DNA of 64,000 nucleotides. Source: Basidiobolus meristosporus CBS 931.73 (lineage: Eukaryota; Basidiobolomycota; Basidiobolomycetes; Basidiobolales; Basidiobolaceae). Where the stretch lies: contig MCFE01000460.1 of NCBI GenBank assembly GCA_002104905.1, forward strand, positions 1 through 64,000, given 5' to 3'. A model generated the notes under the pieces. The model searched no databases, was not told the origin of the DNA, and saw only the letters and a program-made list of their open reading frames with translations. The stretch's first letter is position 1. The number at the start of each line of letters is the position of its first letter. The position numbers and the translations under genes are program-made. Below, piece after piece: positions 20,410 to 29,930 of this stretch.

Positions 20410-21144
20410 ATGGAATTTTTCACACAAACATTTTCGATCTTCCCAGTGAACCCTAGCAACCTTTCAGATGCTCTGCGACCCAAAAGACGGCAGGTGAAGA
20501 ATGCCTGTATCAACTGCCAAAAGGCCTGCAAGAAATGTGATGAAGGTCGGCCCTGCCAAAGATGCATCAAATACGGACTTGGTGATACTTGTCGTGATTC
20601 AACACGAAAAGAGCGTAGAAAAGGGGAAAGAAGGGGTCCATATCTCAAGAAAGAAACCAAACCTCGTTATACCACTCCGCATAACGAGCCCCATTTTTCG
20701 GTCATCTCCCCAAACACCACCGTATCGAAAGTTCAAGCATTACCAAGGAACATTGAGCAACAACAACTGATGCAGAAGAATGAAGCGAGTACTAGGTCCG
20801 CATCCCCTGCCTCTTCTGCCGATTCTCAGTCAGATATTTTGAAAACACCACCACCAAGCCCCCTCTTTGATGGGAATACTAATACCGATGTTGAGGACAT
20901 GTCCTATGACAGCTATTCATCGAAGATCCCTCTCATGTTCAATGATTATATCCAAAGTTCAAAACCATCGGAGATATATACACCAGTATTACCGGAACTT
21001 CCATCGTTGCCTTCTCTACATACTCAAGGTATCAACTGTTCTTACAACAATTCCTGGATGGAGTCCAACCTTCAACTGCCACCGCTAAGTAACAATACGC
21101 CATTGCCGTCTATTCGCGAGGTTCTTTCGTCCATCAATTGCTAA
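20410..21144 (+). CDS. Zn2Cys6 transcription factor
   Basis: A 244-residue nuclear DNA-binding regulator with a binuclear zinc cluster near the N-terminus. The ligands Cys33, 36, 43, 49, 52 and 61 fit C-x2-C-x6-C-x5-C-x2-C-x8-C, with an extra Cys40 inside CQKACKKC. The cluster is flanked by basic segments (RPKRRQVKNAC before it, RKERRKGERRGPYLKK after). The rest is Ser/Pro/Thr-rich and looks disordered, with several SPLF/PPPSP-like stretches and no fungal-specific middle-homology domain, so it is much shorter than Gal4-type activators. The ATG at 20410 is the first in frame. The reading frame upstream is open for only a few codons. It is a single exon. The target genes cannot be told from sequence. 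Confidence 0.9.
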   Translation: MEFFTQTFSIFPVNPSNLSDALRPKRRQVKNACINCQKACKKCDEGRPCQRCIKYGLGDTCRDSTRKERRKGERRGPYLKKETKPRYTTPHNEPHFSVISPNTTVSKVQALPRNIEQQQLMQKNEASTRSASPASSADSQSDILKTPPPSPLFDGNTNTDVEDMSYDSYSSKIPLMFNDYIQSSKPSEIYTPVLPELPSLPSLHTQGINCSYNNSWMESNLQLPPLSNNTPLPSIREVLSSINC

Positions 21145-22735
21145 ATCTGAATGTCCATAATGTATTATATTTTGTATCTCATCCACACTGTACATTTCCA
21201 ATCAAAGTTTCACCCGACATTCATAAAATGGAACATATTCAAGAGTCTGTTCAATTGGTAATAAAGATGCCCAACATACAAGCAATTCACAGGCACACTG
21301 TGGTTAGTACCGTGGAAATTCGGCATTTTTACAACCGTCCCGCATAAACAGGATATACAATGTTCCCTTTGGTGTAGCCACGGTATAATAGGGTAGTCGA
21401 TGCTCAACCGGAGTCGAAATGAATTGCAGCCAGCCGAATCAACAAACAATATTAAAATGATGAGATGTGTTGTAACAAATATGGTATCAGGCGTGAACTG
21501 AAGCCTGAACGCCCTTCACTCCTGCAGAAAATCATATGAATAGATCAGCCAGTACAAACTCTAGGCAATAACCGGTTGGCAAAGTCAAGCTGCAAATGCT
21601 TAGTCACGATACTGGCATATTTAGGAGATGGTTTATGATATTGGGGTGTCTCAGATTAGCAACCACCTACATTGATTGTGCCGATAAGCAGACCAGCGAA
21701 TTTCTAGGCCACTATGCTACGACATCCTACATATATCATAGTGCATTCTTCGTAGCATTTATGAGACCAATGGCCAACTCCATGTGTAGAAGTGAAACCT
21801 GGCAACACCCTGAACGTTTTGGTTGTCAATGACATAACCAAAGTTTATCTCAATTCTAATTCCACTTGGGGCCCAACCACAACGCTTCGCAACACACCAT
21901 TGCCACACACTGTTCGCCGCTCAAGGATTGTGTGTGTTCTCGATCAGCCAATCCCTGACAATCGAATCCATGTTTCTTCAAGTCACGAGGTGGTAGAGAG
22001 AAACCTCATCTAGTACAGAACCGAGGCCCGCTGTTTAATGGGTGCTAGCTGGCCACACTAGCTTGTGGCTATTGCGTTTATTATTGTTCCTTCCCGCTGG
22101 AGCCGTCCAAAACCTTACTGTGTGAGGTTAGGGCAGTCAGGTTGAGCGCGGCCCCTTTCAACGCAATAATGAAGCGCTGTTTCGTGTGACGCACGGGAAT
22201 GTGATTATTTGAGAGAGGGTTCTTATTTCAGAGCTCGCCCAGGGCAAGCGGAGATACTATGAACTATCGTTCACCGTCGTTCGGTTGGCTGCCATATCCG
22301 CCACGTTACACCTTGCCTCGTAACCGAAAGCGCACCGGCAGCTTTCAAACTCAACTGTGGGACACGCTCTCGAAAACAAGTCCCGGAATATTGGTTGTGC
22401 CAGTGAGTACACCATTGGTTGGCGTTGGATAAGAAGGATGATCATAAAAATGTTCAGAGGCGCCAGGGTATTTGTCGAAGCGCCCGCGGTGATGCTTCAA
22501 ACAACCGTGTAGAACACAACGTGCTTCAGTACGTACACCCCTTGGAGACTCGGATATCAGCCTGGACAGCTATTGGGACCTGGTCATCAACGGGAAGCGC
22601 GTTCGTGGCCTCACCTATCCTATTGGTGGTGGGGGGAGGCAACGGGGCTCGCGAGCCCAGAAGAATACAACGAAGTGGTTTCTTAAGATAGTGGGGTTTA
22701 TTCGAAAAATTCCGGTACAAAATGGGAATACAAAA
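21145..22735. other. Intergenic, no supported gene
   Basis: AT-rich to about 21900 and then somewhat more GC-rich (22020-22690). Only short overlapping frames are present. A - strand AATAAA (TTTATT at 22697-22702) probably serves the small secreted-protein gene. Confidence 0.4.
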
Positions 22736-23065
22736 TCAGAGGTTCAGCTCCTCGCAAGCCTTCTTGGCCTTCTCCTTGTCCTTGGCGCTCACGGAGTTCC
22801 CAGAGCCGGTGGACTGAAGGGAGCATGTGGCGCAGTCTTCGAAGTTGTCAAAATACTTGCTTGTACACAGGCAATCCTTCAGCGCCTTGCGGGACAGCGC
22901 GGTGTTGGTGCTGGCCTTCTCGATTTTGCTCTTGCACCCGCCGCCCAACGCCTGGAAACATCTGCTGCACTCCGGGGACGAGGTGAACTTCAACCCGCTC
23001 GAGATGGTAATCATGGAGAATATCAAAAGGGTGGCTAGGATGAGGAGGAATTTGGAGAAGCCCAT
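22736..23065 (-). CDS. Small secreted eight-cysteine protein
   Basis: A 109-residue protein. Residues 1-23 (MGFSKFLLILATLLIFSMIT...) form a clear signal peptide. The mature part has eight cysteines in the order CSRC, GGGC, CLC-type DCLC, EDCATC and a last Cys near the end, an even number suited to four disulfides. It is Lys/Ser-rich with no other domain. A TATAAATG box lies on - at 23127-23134, 62 nt before the ATG, and an AATAAA follows the stop on -. Single exon. The codon use is C/G-ending (CTC, TTC, AAG), like the V-ATPase gene, which suggests strong expression. Small Cys-rich secreted proteins of fungi often act at the cell surface or on a host, but nothing here shows the function. Confidence 0.75.
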   Translation of the reverse strand: MGFSKFLLILATLLIFSMITISSGLKFTSSPECSRCFQALGGGCKSKIEKASTNTALSRKALKDCLCTSKYFDNFEDCATCSLQSTGSGNSVSAKDKEKAKKACEELNL

Positions 23066-23126
23066 GGTCGATCAGTATTATGCTAGTGGTGGAGTGTTTG
23101 CTGTGGTGGTGTAGGTCTTGGTGTAG

Positions 23127-23134
23127 CATTTATA
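23127..23134 (-). promoter_or_regulatory. TATA box of the small secreted-protein gene
   Basis: TATAAATG on the - strand, 62 nt upstream of the start codon at 23065. Confidence 0.5.
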
Positions 23135-24080
23135 AACCTCCAACATCCCTGCGAGGATGACCAGGAATCTTCTTTCCTGCAGTCCTTCAAATTAGTGATG
23201 GTTCTAAGGAGGCTGCAGACGCCTCAATGGTATGCGATTTCATGACCTGATCTGCGTATATTCCATGAACCCTTGATTGAGATCCATCTCGTCTCGTTGT
23301 CTTGGACGAACAAAGGTTGGATTTTCCTTTGTGGAAAGCTCGAATCAGTTACACCACATGCCGAAATGAATCTTCTCAGCGCATCGATATGCAAGGGAAT
23401 TTGACCAAATCTTCACCGAAGATCCATGGGGACCTCCTGATTTCTCTCTTGAACCTGCTTCGGCTCCGTGAAAGATCCCATCAAGCATTGGCAATTTGCT
23501 GGGATCCTGCAGGACGCTGCGCCGAGAGGAGGTTAATATGCGCGGCTACGCTGGATGCTCAACGACCAACCGTGACCCACTCCTCTCTTTGTGTCTGTTG
23601 AATGCTCATTTGGCCATTTGCGTACATCCTCATGAAGGCAAAATTCATTTCACTGCAATACGACGTATCTGTATGCAAATCTACTGTATGTGTGCCGAGC
23701 AACCAAATGATCTAACGAACTGCATCCCGCATACTCTTCGAGTGGGAACGGCGAGCACCCACAATTCGAGGCTGTCATGCGTCCGTGTGCCGAAAAGAAA
23801 ATCGCTGGAGCTTCTTCGGTCGTGGTCGAGTTCCCTGCCCTCTGTAGGCCACCCAAAGATTGCTCGTTGCCCAGGTGAAAAAGGCGGATCATACCAGGTG
23901 CTCCCCTCACCCTGATCCCCAAGAAATAACAATCGGTCCTTCATGTTCATTATAATAAACCACTTTAATCAATAGAGCATTATCTAAAATATATCCAGCT
24001 AAGCTATGGTCACTACGCTGTGTTCAAGGGAGAAGAAGCATCGGCAGTAACGCCGCCCAGTAAAGGGCGCTAAATACAGG
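23135..24080. other. Intergenic, no supported gene
   Basis: Somewhat GC-rich, with open frames on both strands at 23302-23950 that carry no recognisable motif and overlap one another. I see no splice-consistent gene. Confidence 0.35.
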
Positions 24081-24459
24081 CTAGTGTTCCATTTCCTCCT
24101 CCACACCGCGGATGTACAACACATTGTTGCATCTATAGGGGGAGAGTTAATGATCAGAGGTCGGGAGCGTAGGAACAAGGGAAAATATACCTGATCAGAA
24201 CTTCGCCAAGGGCTCCGGTGGAGGCGCCGTCGGTGAACTCCTCGGTGTTGGCCAACTGGATGTTCATGTAAGAATCCACGGAAACCAAGAATCCCTTGTA
24301 TTCAGTGCCCCATTTGAGGTGAACGATGACCGGCTTTCCGGTGAGTTCTTGTAGGTAAGGACGGGGGTTGACTGGAGCGAACTAGAAACAGAAGAAGTAC
24401 ACGCTTAGTTTCACGAGCGAACCGTTCTCAAGGATCAACGTGTTCCTTACCGAGGCCAT
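24081..24459 (-). CDS. smf1: Small nuclear ribonucleoprotein Sm-F
   Basis: Core Sm protein of the spliceosomal snRNPs; the seven Sm proteins form a ring on the Sm site of U1, U2, U4 and U5. Three exons on - (24451-24459, 24191-24381, 24081-24132) with GT-AG introns of 69 and 58 nt join to 83 residues. Sm1 motif: [26 protein letters not shown]. Sm2 motif: [15 protein letters not shown]. The C-terminus VEEEMEH and the opening [15 protein letters not shown] are typical of Sm-F rather than LSm6. Exon 1 encodes only MAS. The protein is too short and too split for a simple ORF scan. High confidence in family and structure. Confidence 0.96.
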
Positions 24460-25197
24460 GTTTTGAAGAGGAGAGAACGATTAAAGTAAGCTTAGATTGA
24501 ACGTAACTTGTACGTAGGGAAATCCCCAATCACCTCAAATATCACTTCAGGCGCGTAATCCAAACTTCGCCATTTTTGGCTTGGTGATGAAAAAAAATGA
24601 AAAATTTCTGATGATGCGTCTGTGTAAATCGGTTTAGTTCGATATGGGGAACTTGGTGTTAGCTTGTGGGTTGCTCCCATGGAATGCTTAAGTAGTGGAT
24701 TAAAATTATGCAGGTTACATTAGGGTTGGCCATGCTTCCTTATAACTTCTCGATGCACTAATATCATTTGGCAATAAGTGAAGGCCCGCTGGATACTTGG
24801 TGTGACTGAAGCAACGTGCTGGCTCCTTTACGGTGGCTTGCCTGCTTCGCTTGTCTATTCCTCTTGCCCCCGTGAGCACTTCGGCCAACTGTTTTACGCA
24901 TTGGAGGCGAGAAAAGATTGTGTGATGCGTGTACCGCAAAGCGGTGTCTTAGCAGGGGGCTGCTCCTTTTCAAGACGAAATTCCTTACGGGAAACGTATC
25001 CCCTCGAGAGGAACACTTGTATGTCATTCTCATTGACTTTCCTTTAATGATTATTTGAGATGATACTGAATCAGCTATCTTGGATAGTAAGAAGGATGAT
25101 ACACTGAGGTCAAGTGTTTACGCGGATGGTGGTACATTGATTACTATATTCAACTTGGATGTGACTAAGCATTTACAACAGCGGACGTACATAACAC
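24460..25197. other. Intergenic, no supported gene
   Basis: It contains the Sm-F upstream region on its left. Mirror-image open frames at 24764-25047 on both strands have no recognisable content. Confidence 0.35.
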
Positions 25198-25881
25198 TTA
25201 GGAGGTACTGGCTGATAGTTCTGAATTCGTGGTGGCAGTTAGCGAGGAGGTTTCGGAGTCAGTGTCCGTGCCCACAACCTTCTTGTTGTAGTAGGTTTGC
25301 TGGCTCTCGTTCAGTCTCTCCAGTATGATCCTAATCTCGTAGACATTGCCCAAGCTGAGCCTTTGCTCTTTCAAGGAGGCTTCCCAGCGTTTGAATAGCT
25401 CGACCATCTTTTTCCAGTCGCTTTTTTGGTAGCTCATCATCTCACCAAGCTCCTTGCCATGCTTCAGCCAAAACCCTTTCCACTTCTCCCCCAATAAGCC
25501 TGTGAACCTCTCTCGCTTCAGCTGGTACCGCTCACGATCCGTGCAGATGGAGAAGTATCCGCTCTCGTGCAAGCCGAAGGCTTGAGGAGATCTTACAATC
25601 GACAGTGTGATCGAGGTCAACAGGGTGAATCGGGCGGTGACACTCAACTCAGGGGAATGGAATTGCTCATACCAAGCAACCAGCTGATCCACTTCCTGAG
25701 TGACACGGGGGTTCTGCCCAAAACGTTCAGTCGAATAAAGAATGAGCTGCCGAATGTCAGCGTGCTTGTTGCTGGCCTTGATCAGTAATATCTCTAACTG
25801 TGCACGGGGAAGCTTGCTGATCCGATTCAATATCTGGCTATTTAAAAGGAGGTTTTTTTCCCCTTCATTTAGCAAATCCAT
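25198..25881 (-). CDS. Unrecognised 227-residue helical protein
   Basis: A single open frame with a stop three codons before the ATG. It is rich in Leu, Lys, Arg and Glu with no signal peptide or membrane segment, and looks all-helical. The N-terminal stretch (LNRISKLPRAQLEILLIKAS) loosely resembles the opening helix of Cut8/Sts1 proteasome-tethering factors, but the rest does not obviously follow, so I do not assign it. A Trp-rich segment follows (EKWKGFWLKHG, SDWKKMVELFKRW). The tail is Ser/Thr-rich. A TATATATT box on - near 26180 would give a 5' leader of about 250 nt. Codon pattern and length argue for a real gene. Confidence 0.6.
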   Translation of the reverse strand: MDLLNEGEKNLLLNSQILNRISKLPRAQLEILLIKASNKHADIRQLILYSTERFGQNPRVTQEVDQLVAWYEQFHSPELSVTARFTLLTSITLSIVRSPQAFGLHESGYFSICTDRERYQLKRERFTGLLGEKWKGFWLKHGKELGEMMSYQKSDWKKMVELFKRWEASLKEQRLSLGNVYEIRIILERLNESQQTYYNKKVVGTDTDSETSSLTATTNSELSASTS

Positions 25882-27364
25882 ACTTTGTGTTCACCTGGTG
25901 TCGAATTGGTGAAGGGGTCTCTGCTGGACTTCTCTCCTGGGTAGCCTACGTTGGTCTAAATCCAGCACTGGGGTGTTGAGCAGGTCAAGTCGGCGGGTCT
26001 ATGTCGCGGCGGTTGCTCGTTGCGGTGGGCTATGATACGCTTCTCTAGGTGGTGATGGTGTAGCGGTGTTCTATAGAAATCTTGACCTACAGGAAGTGAC
26101 AACGGGTAACCTCTGGTAGTGGTGTCAGAGCCAGACAAAAAGAGAAGATCGAGAGTTGGGAGTAGCGATGGCCAATATATATGGGGGAGAATCTCGCATC
26201 ACTCTCGTCCCTAACTTTCTGAATGGCGTAATGAATAGGGGATAAGTCTGAGCTGGATCGACTGCCAAATCCAGTTGTGGAGTCACATCAAGGTAACATG
26301 GAGATGGCGTTCCTACATATCATTTCCTTATACCCATCCCAGAATGTTCCAAATCATGGCCCTGCATCTGACCGGTAATGAGCCGCGTATCAGAGGAGGT
26401 CTGATAGAAAACACCACCACAGACGATAATGTGTCTAAGGCTCTGGTTGGCATCATGGCCGCTGACGCTTCTTTCAGCGGATACAGTTGGACGGGATGCT
26501 ACGGTAAGCTTGCCTGCCGGCCATCGACTCGGACAGAGCGCTCCTGTGTCCCCGGATACATATTTCTCACGTGCAAGTATTCAATCCAGCTGATGAGGAT
26601 AGTCTGTCTAATTTGTTTCACGAGAAGGTGGTTGGTGGAGCTGACGGGTGAAACAGCGATGTCAAATTGATCCGACACAGCATTGCACCTAATCCTTGCC
26701 CATTCTCGCAACAACCCTTACGATTCCATTTGGCCGAAGCCTATTTTATGTAAACGATCCAAGTAGGCCAGTCAGCTTATCGAGCGATACGAGTGACACC
26801 CCGATATAAGATTCTCTTGGGCCAATCCACACACATGCATGATGAAAGCTTGCGATATATCTGCATCTCAATCTCACTCAGAGCACCACGTTTGCCACCC
26901 CTAGATCCCACACGGCTCGCTCGATCGAGGAGGGATGGCGCCACCACTCACATCAGCTGGAGCTACCTGCTTGCTTCTGTGTGTGCGAAGCGCTGGATGT
27001 TCTAGCATGTGAGACTTGAATGGCTTGGATCGAAGCAACATCCGCCATGCCTCTGGCAAGTGCTTTTCTGAACATTGTGCAGGTATGTATCGGTCTGCAT
27101 CATGCAAAGCCCCGACGAAGGGAGCCCGAATACCACATTTATTGTATACTTCATTCTCCGTCAGAGACTCGACTCCCTCCTATGAAACAATACACCACCG
27201 TTGCAAATCTGTTTCTTGCGGATTTATTTCAAACCTTGAAGGAGAGCCGGGTATCTCGCAGGAGCAGTGCCGAACGTTTACTAACGTTCGGCGTCACAAT
27301 GAAATCGGGGTTATGCGCAAGAAATGTGGTTGACAGGTGGTGGCAGCCGCTCAGTACAAGAACC
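25882..27364. other. Intergenic; leader of the 227-aa gene, then GC-richer unassigned DNA
   Basis: 25882-26190 probably holds the 5' leader and promoter of the - strand gene. 26270-27360 is GC-richer. A + frame at 26275-26670 reads fairly protein-like (ALVGIMAADASFSGYSWTGC) but has no partner exons or recognisable domain. Confidence 0.35.
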
Positions 27365-28104
27365 TCACTTCAGGTGGGCCAGCCTAACTCTGCTGAGAAG
27401 CCCCAGCAGGATCAGAGCAACCACTGGATACCACACCCACGATTGCTGGAAATGGCTGACCATCCAATCGGATTGAGTGCCAAGCAACGAGTTTATCCAC
27501 AGGATGGATAATATAAAATATCCGAGGAGCCTGTGTCGTTTGTACAATTTTCTCGCTCTCCCCTGATTTCCAAACAGGGCTGGGAACGAATGTAAGGCCA
27601 TGCCGAAAATGATTTGGCCGAGAATCAGCAGCACCGCACCCAAGCCAAGCCTGCCATGCCATGATGTAAAGTGTGGCTTCGAAAAAAGCATCTTGTTAAT
27701 GAAGATGACCGCCACCCCGGTAACGCCCAGAGCCCCTCCCCCAAGCATAATATACCGATGCCATATCGTCGCGCCAGGCTTACTCTGAGAATTGGTCTTT
27801 TGGAGCAGTAGTACGGCTATTTCGGGTCAGAGGGAATCAAGTGGGTTAGTCGATGGAGCCGCTGGACGGGGATGTGGGGTGACCTTCTCTTACCTTCGGA
27901 TACAAGCACCAAGGCCAGGGACATCAGGATTGGGTGCCATGAAAAGAGAATCCATTTAGCGTTCGCTATGATTCCCCCAATACCAACAAGGAAGGTGAAT
28001 AAGAGAAGCTGGATGCCTGAAAAGGTCCAGCCGAACCTCGTAGGGCTCTCAGCTACGCCGGGAGAACCCAGCAAAGGTGTGGAGGCTGAAGCTTGCTCTG
28101 CCAT
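27365..28104 (-). CDS. Cytochrome b561-type transmembrane oxidoreductase
   Basis: A transmembrane electron carrier with two hemes b, of the CYB561D1/D2-like branch that moves electrons (usually from ascorbate) across a membrane. Two exons on - (27894-28104, 27365-27816) and a 77-nt intron give 220 residues with about six hydrophobic helices. The four expected heme histidines are His57 (FSWHP), His90 (IWHRY), His124 (TSWHG) and His164 (KRHRLLGY). The N-terminus (STPLLG) has a dileucine-like sorting motif, which might send it to an endosomal or vacuolar membrane; that is inference. ATG at 28104 was chosen because the frame upstream has no other ATG. Confidence 0.9.
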
Positions 28105-29568
28105 ATCTTCAAAGCTTTCTCCAAAGAGCGGAATCAATCAGATATGGGGAAACAACTGCTTCCCCTCTGAATTTAAGTTCTTATTCACTTGCACCCACCA
28201 AAAATCCTCATCCATGCATTGTTCATGACTAATTCAATCTGAATTTTTCCGGGCTTGAAATACGTAATTTGGTAGGGATTATTTGCAATCTGTCCAAATT
28301 GGCCTCTTGATTCGCTTGAAACGCTGCGCTGTCTCAGTGGATCGATCCTGCTTGAACGTGGATTATCAAATGTTGCTAGGTGGGTATTGAGCCGAGCAAT
28401 CAAGGAGCTAGAGAGCCTCGCGAGACCAGCCATATGTAGCGGAGGGTGCATAGGAAGGAAAACAAATATGTGCTCTCCTTCAGATTGCTGGAGGGTGCAG
28501 AAGCCTCGGAGTTGTAGCCCTCTCCAGTGTGTTTCAACTGGAATTGGAAGTTCGTTGTAACACGCAATACTGAAGAGTTCTGGCAACATCAGAGACTTGC
28601 ATCATTACTCAGAATGCCAGCAATTTGGTGGACATGCCGAATCAGCGGTTGGCCAATCATGCTTTACAATGGGGGATGCTGGGCATTTTCGCTGAAACGA
28701 CGCCATACATGCAAAAAACCCGTGACAACCCCTCTGCTGAGCGGAGATTCTCATTGGTTTAATCCTTTCAGACGCAGATCTGGTAAAGGTGGGAGGCCAC
28801 AAGGCCAATATCTGGGATACGGTTCGGATTGCTTATCAAGCATAGGTATGAAAGCTAACAAATCTAAAACCTACTATGTCCGGGGCATTCGTAAATACAT
28901 GCAAGCGATTCGCGCACCCGAAATCATTCAATAAATGGGTAGTTCAGCGTTCGGAATGCTGCGGACTATGTTTGATGGCATTCGATACATTGCATCGAGT
29001 CTTTCTTGAATAGCTCATAGTATTGGCTCCGTAGGACACAAGGAATCTCGACGCAGATGGCTCCTCTTGAGGCCTGCTCCCCAGTATCTTGAATATGCGT
29101 TATATCACCTTTTCAATAGGCCATACGAAATGATTTGCTTCATTCATACATTTGAAATACAACGCTGAGGGTTCCGAGGGCGAGTATATGGGCAAGTGGG
29201 ATGGAGCTTTGACGACTTACCCAATGCTTAACACCAAAATACTCTAAAGAACAGAATACAGAGACAATTTTTTCAACTGAGCTGGCGATAGGCAAATGCC
29301 TTCGGACGGAGACAAACTCTTCGATTTTCCTGCCCCTTCGCAAATCTGTACCTTGTTGGAGTCTAGTATAGTGTGTTGAACAAATTTCTTTATACTAAAT
29401 TTCTGCTAAATTTCCCTTTCTGTGGGAGCAAACAGCAAATTAAAACGATATTATATTTACAAGTATCGCTAGTTCTAGCTAAGAACATACTTTGCCAACT
29501 CAAAGTAGGATGGAAAACCAGAAGTTTGGAGATTCTTTGACCTCCACAAGCTTCAAGCACTCATATAC
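28105..29568. other. Intergenic, no supported gene
   Basis: The longest frames (28589-28185 on -, 28527-28934 on +) overlap each other and show no motif. AT content rises towards the copia element. Confidence 0.4.
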
Positions 29569-29917
29569 TGTTGTAAAAATTCGGAATTCCACCTAAATAT
29601 TCACCTAACTTAGTCACTTAGATCATTACCCTCAAATCCTAGAGAATACTGACCAAATTCCTTGCCAGGATTTACTTAGAATATTTTCACCAAAATACCA
29701 GGTACCCAGAACATGAAAATTTGATAAGTTGTCCAAACAGCCCCAAACTTTGCACACATGTTCTTGGGACCTTCCTTAACCTATTCTACGTGTTTGTTAT
29801 GCCAAGACCAGGTAAAAGTATAAATACTACTTTTACATTCAATAAATCATTAAGTGAAAACCACATAATCTACTTGTTCTCCAAATCACTTCCAATACCT
29901 CCAAGACTCTTACAACA
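29569..29917 (+). repeat. 5' LTR of copia copy 2
   Basis: 349 bp, TGTTGTAA ... TTACAACA. It contains TATAAATA at 29819-29826 and AATAAA at 29841-29846. With a start site about 30 nt after the TATA box, the poly(A) signal would lie in U3 and be transcribed only from the 3' LTR. Confidence 0.95.
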
Positions 29918-29930
29918 GGTTATGAGCCCC
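29918..29930 (+). promoter_or_regulatory. Primer-binding site complementary to initiator tRNA-Met anticodon arm
   Basis: GGTTATGAGCCCC follows the LTR with no gap. Its complement GGGCTCATAACC is the anticodon arm of yeast-type initiator tRNA. The family would thus prime from a cut half-tRNA, as known for Drosophila copia and Ty5. The ATG at 29922-29924 is the start of gag. Confidence 0.75.

Noticed and set aside
28185-28589. A 134-residue gene on the - strand
   Set aside because: Overlaps an equally long + frame, with no motif, TATA box or splice partner; likely a chance frame.
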